Positions 62,333-64,000 of a stretch of DNA of 64,000 nt are shown piece after piece; positions within the stretch are counted from its first letter, which is position 1; each line of letters begins with the position of its first letter. The DNA is from an uncultured Desulfobacterales bacterium. Its GTDB lineage: Bacteria > Desulfobacterota > Desulfobacteria > Desulfobacterales > JAHEIW01. The notes beneath the pieces were generated by a model, which did no database searches, had not been told where the DNA came from, and saw nothing but the letters and a program-made list of their open reading frames with translations. Location of the stretch: assembly GCA_947259495.1 (NCBI GenBank), contig CAMYLV010000012.1, positions 1-64,000 on the forward strand, read 5' to 3'. The position numbers were made by a program, and so were the translations under genes.

Positions 62333-63865
62333 ATGACCGCACTGAAAACCATCGAAGAAGTTACCCTGCTGTATGAAATTACCATGGCGTTGAATGAGCA
62401 CCTGGAATTGAGAAAGTCGCTCTACAAGGTGTTGGATATACTGTCCAGTTCAATGAAGATGGTGCGGGGAACCATAACAATATTAAACCCCATGCGCAAC
62501 GAGATTAATATTGAGGTGGCCCACGGACTGGCGCAAAGCACCATGAACCGCGTGAAATACAAACTCGGCGAGGGAATCACCGGTAAGGTGATCGAGACCG
62601 GAAAGCCGGTTTTTATTCCCAAAATCAGCGAAGAACCGCTCTTTTTAGACCGCACCGCCAGTCGCAAAAAGAAACAGGACCGTGAGCATTCCTTCATTTG
62701 TGTTCCGATCAAAAAGGGTAAGCAGGTGATTGGTGCCCTCTCAGTCGACCGCCCTTACCAGAAATCATACGCCCTCAAAAGCGGCCAGAAACTGCTTGAG
62801 GTGATTGCGACCATGGTCGCCAGCCACGTGATCAAGCTTGAAACCATTCGCATGGAAAAGGAGCGGCTGCGCGAAGAGAACCGCCGGTTGCAAGACGTGC
62901 TTAAAGACAAATACAGTATCGGCAACATTGTGGGCAACAGCAACAAAATGCGGGAAGTCTTTCAAATGATCTCTCAGGTTTGTAAGAGCAATGCAACCGT
63001 TTTGATTCGGGGTGAAAGCGGCACCGGCAAAGAGCTGGTGGCCAATTCCATTCACTTTAGCAGCCATCGGTCAAAATCTCCGTTTGTTAAAGTCAATTGC
63101 GCTGCCTTGCCTGTTAATCTGATTGAAAGCGAACTGTTTGGCCATGAGAAAGGCGCCTTTACCGGTGCTATCAAGCAAAAAATCGGTAAATTTGAGCTGG
63201 CACACAAAGGCACTATTTTTCTGGATGAAATCGGCTCTCTGGGGCTGGATGTGCAGGCCAATCTGCTGCGAATACTTCAAGAAAAAGAATTTGAGCGCGT
63301 GGGTGGGCACCGGACGCTGAAAACCGATGTGCGCATTGTCGCCGCCACCAATAAAAACCTGGAGGAGGCTGTCGAGGACGCGTCCTTCAGGGGCGATCTC
63401 TATTATCGATTGAATGTTTTTCCGATTTACCTTCCGCCGCTGCGCGAGCGCAAAACCGATATTTTACTGCTGGCAGACCACTTTCTTGAAAAATATGCGC
63501 GGGAAAATCATAAAAAAATCAAAAGACTGTCTACACCGGCCATTGACATGCTGATGGAATACCACTGGCCGGGAAATGTCAGAGAGCTTGAAAACTGCAT
63601 TGAGCGAGCGGTGTTGCTTTGTGAGGAGGGTGTCATCCACAGCTACCACCTGCCGCCCACCCTGCAAACCGGTAAGGAATCGGGTACCGTGCCTGTGCTC
63701 TCTCTGGAAGATGCCGTCGCCAGACTTGAAAAAGAGATGATCATCGACGCCCTGAAAAACACCCGGGGCAACGTCACCGCGGCAGCTGAAATTTTAAAGA
63801 CCACCGTCAGAAAATTTGCCTATAAGGCGCAAAAATACGGGGTAGACTATAAATCATACCGCTAG
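62333..63865 (+). CDS. Sigma-54 activator with GAF sensor domain (NifA-like)
   Basis: 510 aa. N-terminal GAF domain (about 20-165, [25 protein letters not shown] to [14 protein letters not shown]) followed by an AAA+ domain: [22 protein letters not shown], and [10 protein letters not shown]; a C-terminal Fis HTH ([21 protein letters not shown]). Architecture matches NifA/ NorR-type activators; a cofactor or ligand binds the GAF domain. No nif gene is in the window. Confidence 0.88.
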   Translation: MTALKTIEEVTLLYEITMALNEHLELRKSLYKVLDILSSSMKMVRGTITILNPMRNEINIEVAHGLAQSTMNRVKYKLGEGITGKVIETGKPVFIPKISEEPLFLDRTASRKKKQDREHSFICVPIKKGKQVIGALSVDRPYQKSYALKSGQKLLEVIATMVASHVIKLETIRMEKERLREENRRLQDVLKDKYSIGNIVGNSNKMREVFQMISQVCKSNATVLIRGESGTGKELVANSIHFSSHRSKSPFVKVNCAALPVNLIESELFGHEKGAFTGAIKQKIGKFELAHKGTIFLDEIGSLGLDVQANLLRILQEKEFERVGGHRTLKTDVRIVAATNKNLEEAVEDASFRGDLYYRLNVFPIYLPPLRERKTDILLLADHFLEKYARENHKKIKRLSTPAIDMLMEYHWPGNVRELENCIERAVLLCEEGVIHSYHLPPTLQTGKESGTVPVLSLEDAVARLEKEMIIDALKNTRGNVTAAAEILKTTVRKFAYKAQKYGVDYKSYR

Positions 63866-63871
63866 AATTGC

Positions 63872-64000
63872 CAGCGTAGCCATTATCTCTTGCCCGATAG
63901 CTGTGTTACAAACCGATTTAAAATGCTCGAATACTATCGTGTATGCTCCGCTTTTAAATCGGTTTGCGCCTTGCTCTCGAACAAGATCTAACGGCTACGC
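63872..64000. repeat. Stop-codon palindrome P5 (reaches the window end)
   Basis: Begins a few bases after the activator stop codon. GCGTAGCC ... GGCTACGC at the ends; GATTTAAAATGCTC / CGCTTTTAAATC inside; apex ATAC-TATCGT-GTATG. It terminates at base 64000, so the far end may continue. Confidence 0.75.

Noticed and set aside
1-64000. tRNA, rRNA and CRISPR arrays
   Set aside because: No tRNA T-loop/acceptor pattern, no rRNA signature and no regularly spaced repeat-spacer array was seen. The cloverleaf units resemble tRNA in outline only: the expected T-loop and anticodon features are absent.

Overview
The window reads as chromosomal DNA from a Gram-negative, anaerobic, sulfate-reducer-like bacterium of the Desulfobacterota (old Deltaproteobacteria). 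This is inferred from gene content: a type IVa pilus alignment operon, sigma-54 activators, GTP-type PEP carboxykinase, adenosylcobalamin-dependent (class II) ribonucleotide reductase, CooC-like and RACo-like accessory proteins, acyl-CoA dehydrogenase with ETF-quinone oxidoreductase, DUF3568/DUF6178-type proteins, an abundance of lipoproteins and a porin. No rRNA, tRNA, CRISPR array, phage or complete transposase gene was seen.

Layout. 1-3.4 kb (minus strand): pilM-N-O-P and the first codons of a pilQ-like lipoprotein, headed by a small HTH gene; divergent from it, 4.1-7.0 kb, an NtrB/PilS-type kinase and NtrC-type regulator. 7.1-17.1 kb: housekeeping and envelope genes (TPR membrane protein, PfkB kinase, SH3 protein, phosphatase, radical SAM protein, a Fur-FeoA fusion, FmdB-type zinc ribbon, COG3146-type acyltransferase, lipoproteins, DUF2333, PilZ). 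17.2-25.9 kb: a 28-aa membrane microprotein, an M48-like protein with a destroyed zinc motif, RecN, FGGY kinase, K+ channel, RdgB, nitroreductase. 26-32.8 kb: PEPCK, AmpG-like transporter, DUF6178 protein, cysteine desulfurase. 33-35.7 kb: an A+T-richer accessory patch with a secreted unknown, an ICMT-like membrane methyltransferase, a SpoIIE-type phosphatase with an in-frame stop, and a small membrane protein. 36-43.4 kb: RACo-like ASKHA ATPase, Sir2, MBL hydrolase, PrmA, AcuB-like CBS-ACT protein, AcuC-like deacetylase, CooC-like ATPase. 43.9-51.2 kb: acyl-CoA dehydrogenase, phasin-like protein, UbiB kinase, TauE/SafE and FixH-like proteins, ETF-QO. 51.6-64 kb: ZIP transporter, CysS, VapBC, NrdJ, porin with a repeat-rich lipoprotein, DinB and a GAF sigma-54 activator.

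The most unusual content is non-coding. Four repeat systems share the intergenic spaces: (i) seven MITE-like elements with ends of the type TTATA...TATAA; (ii) four copies of a cloverleaf-capable element (a closing stem plus three hairpins) whose stems differ in sequence but keep pairing, two of them nested inside MITE-like elements; (iii) five long imperfect palindromes of about 120-145 bp that begin at or next to a stop codon and share the apex TAC-N5/6-GTA; (iv) families of CACGAAG-type and TCAGGTGTCAG-type inverted repeats, one of which has become the coding C-terminus of PrmA. The covarying cloverleaf and the stop-codon palindromes are the best candidates for something not yet described.

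Functional links: pilus genes with their likely two-component system; acyl-CoA dehydrogenase electrons to ETF-QO and quinone; AcuB/AcuC/Sir2 as a protein-deacetylation neighbourhood; class II RNR under a predicted NrdR-type operator; VapBC with a palindromic operator overlapping its promoter.
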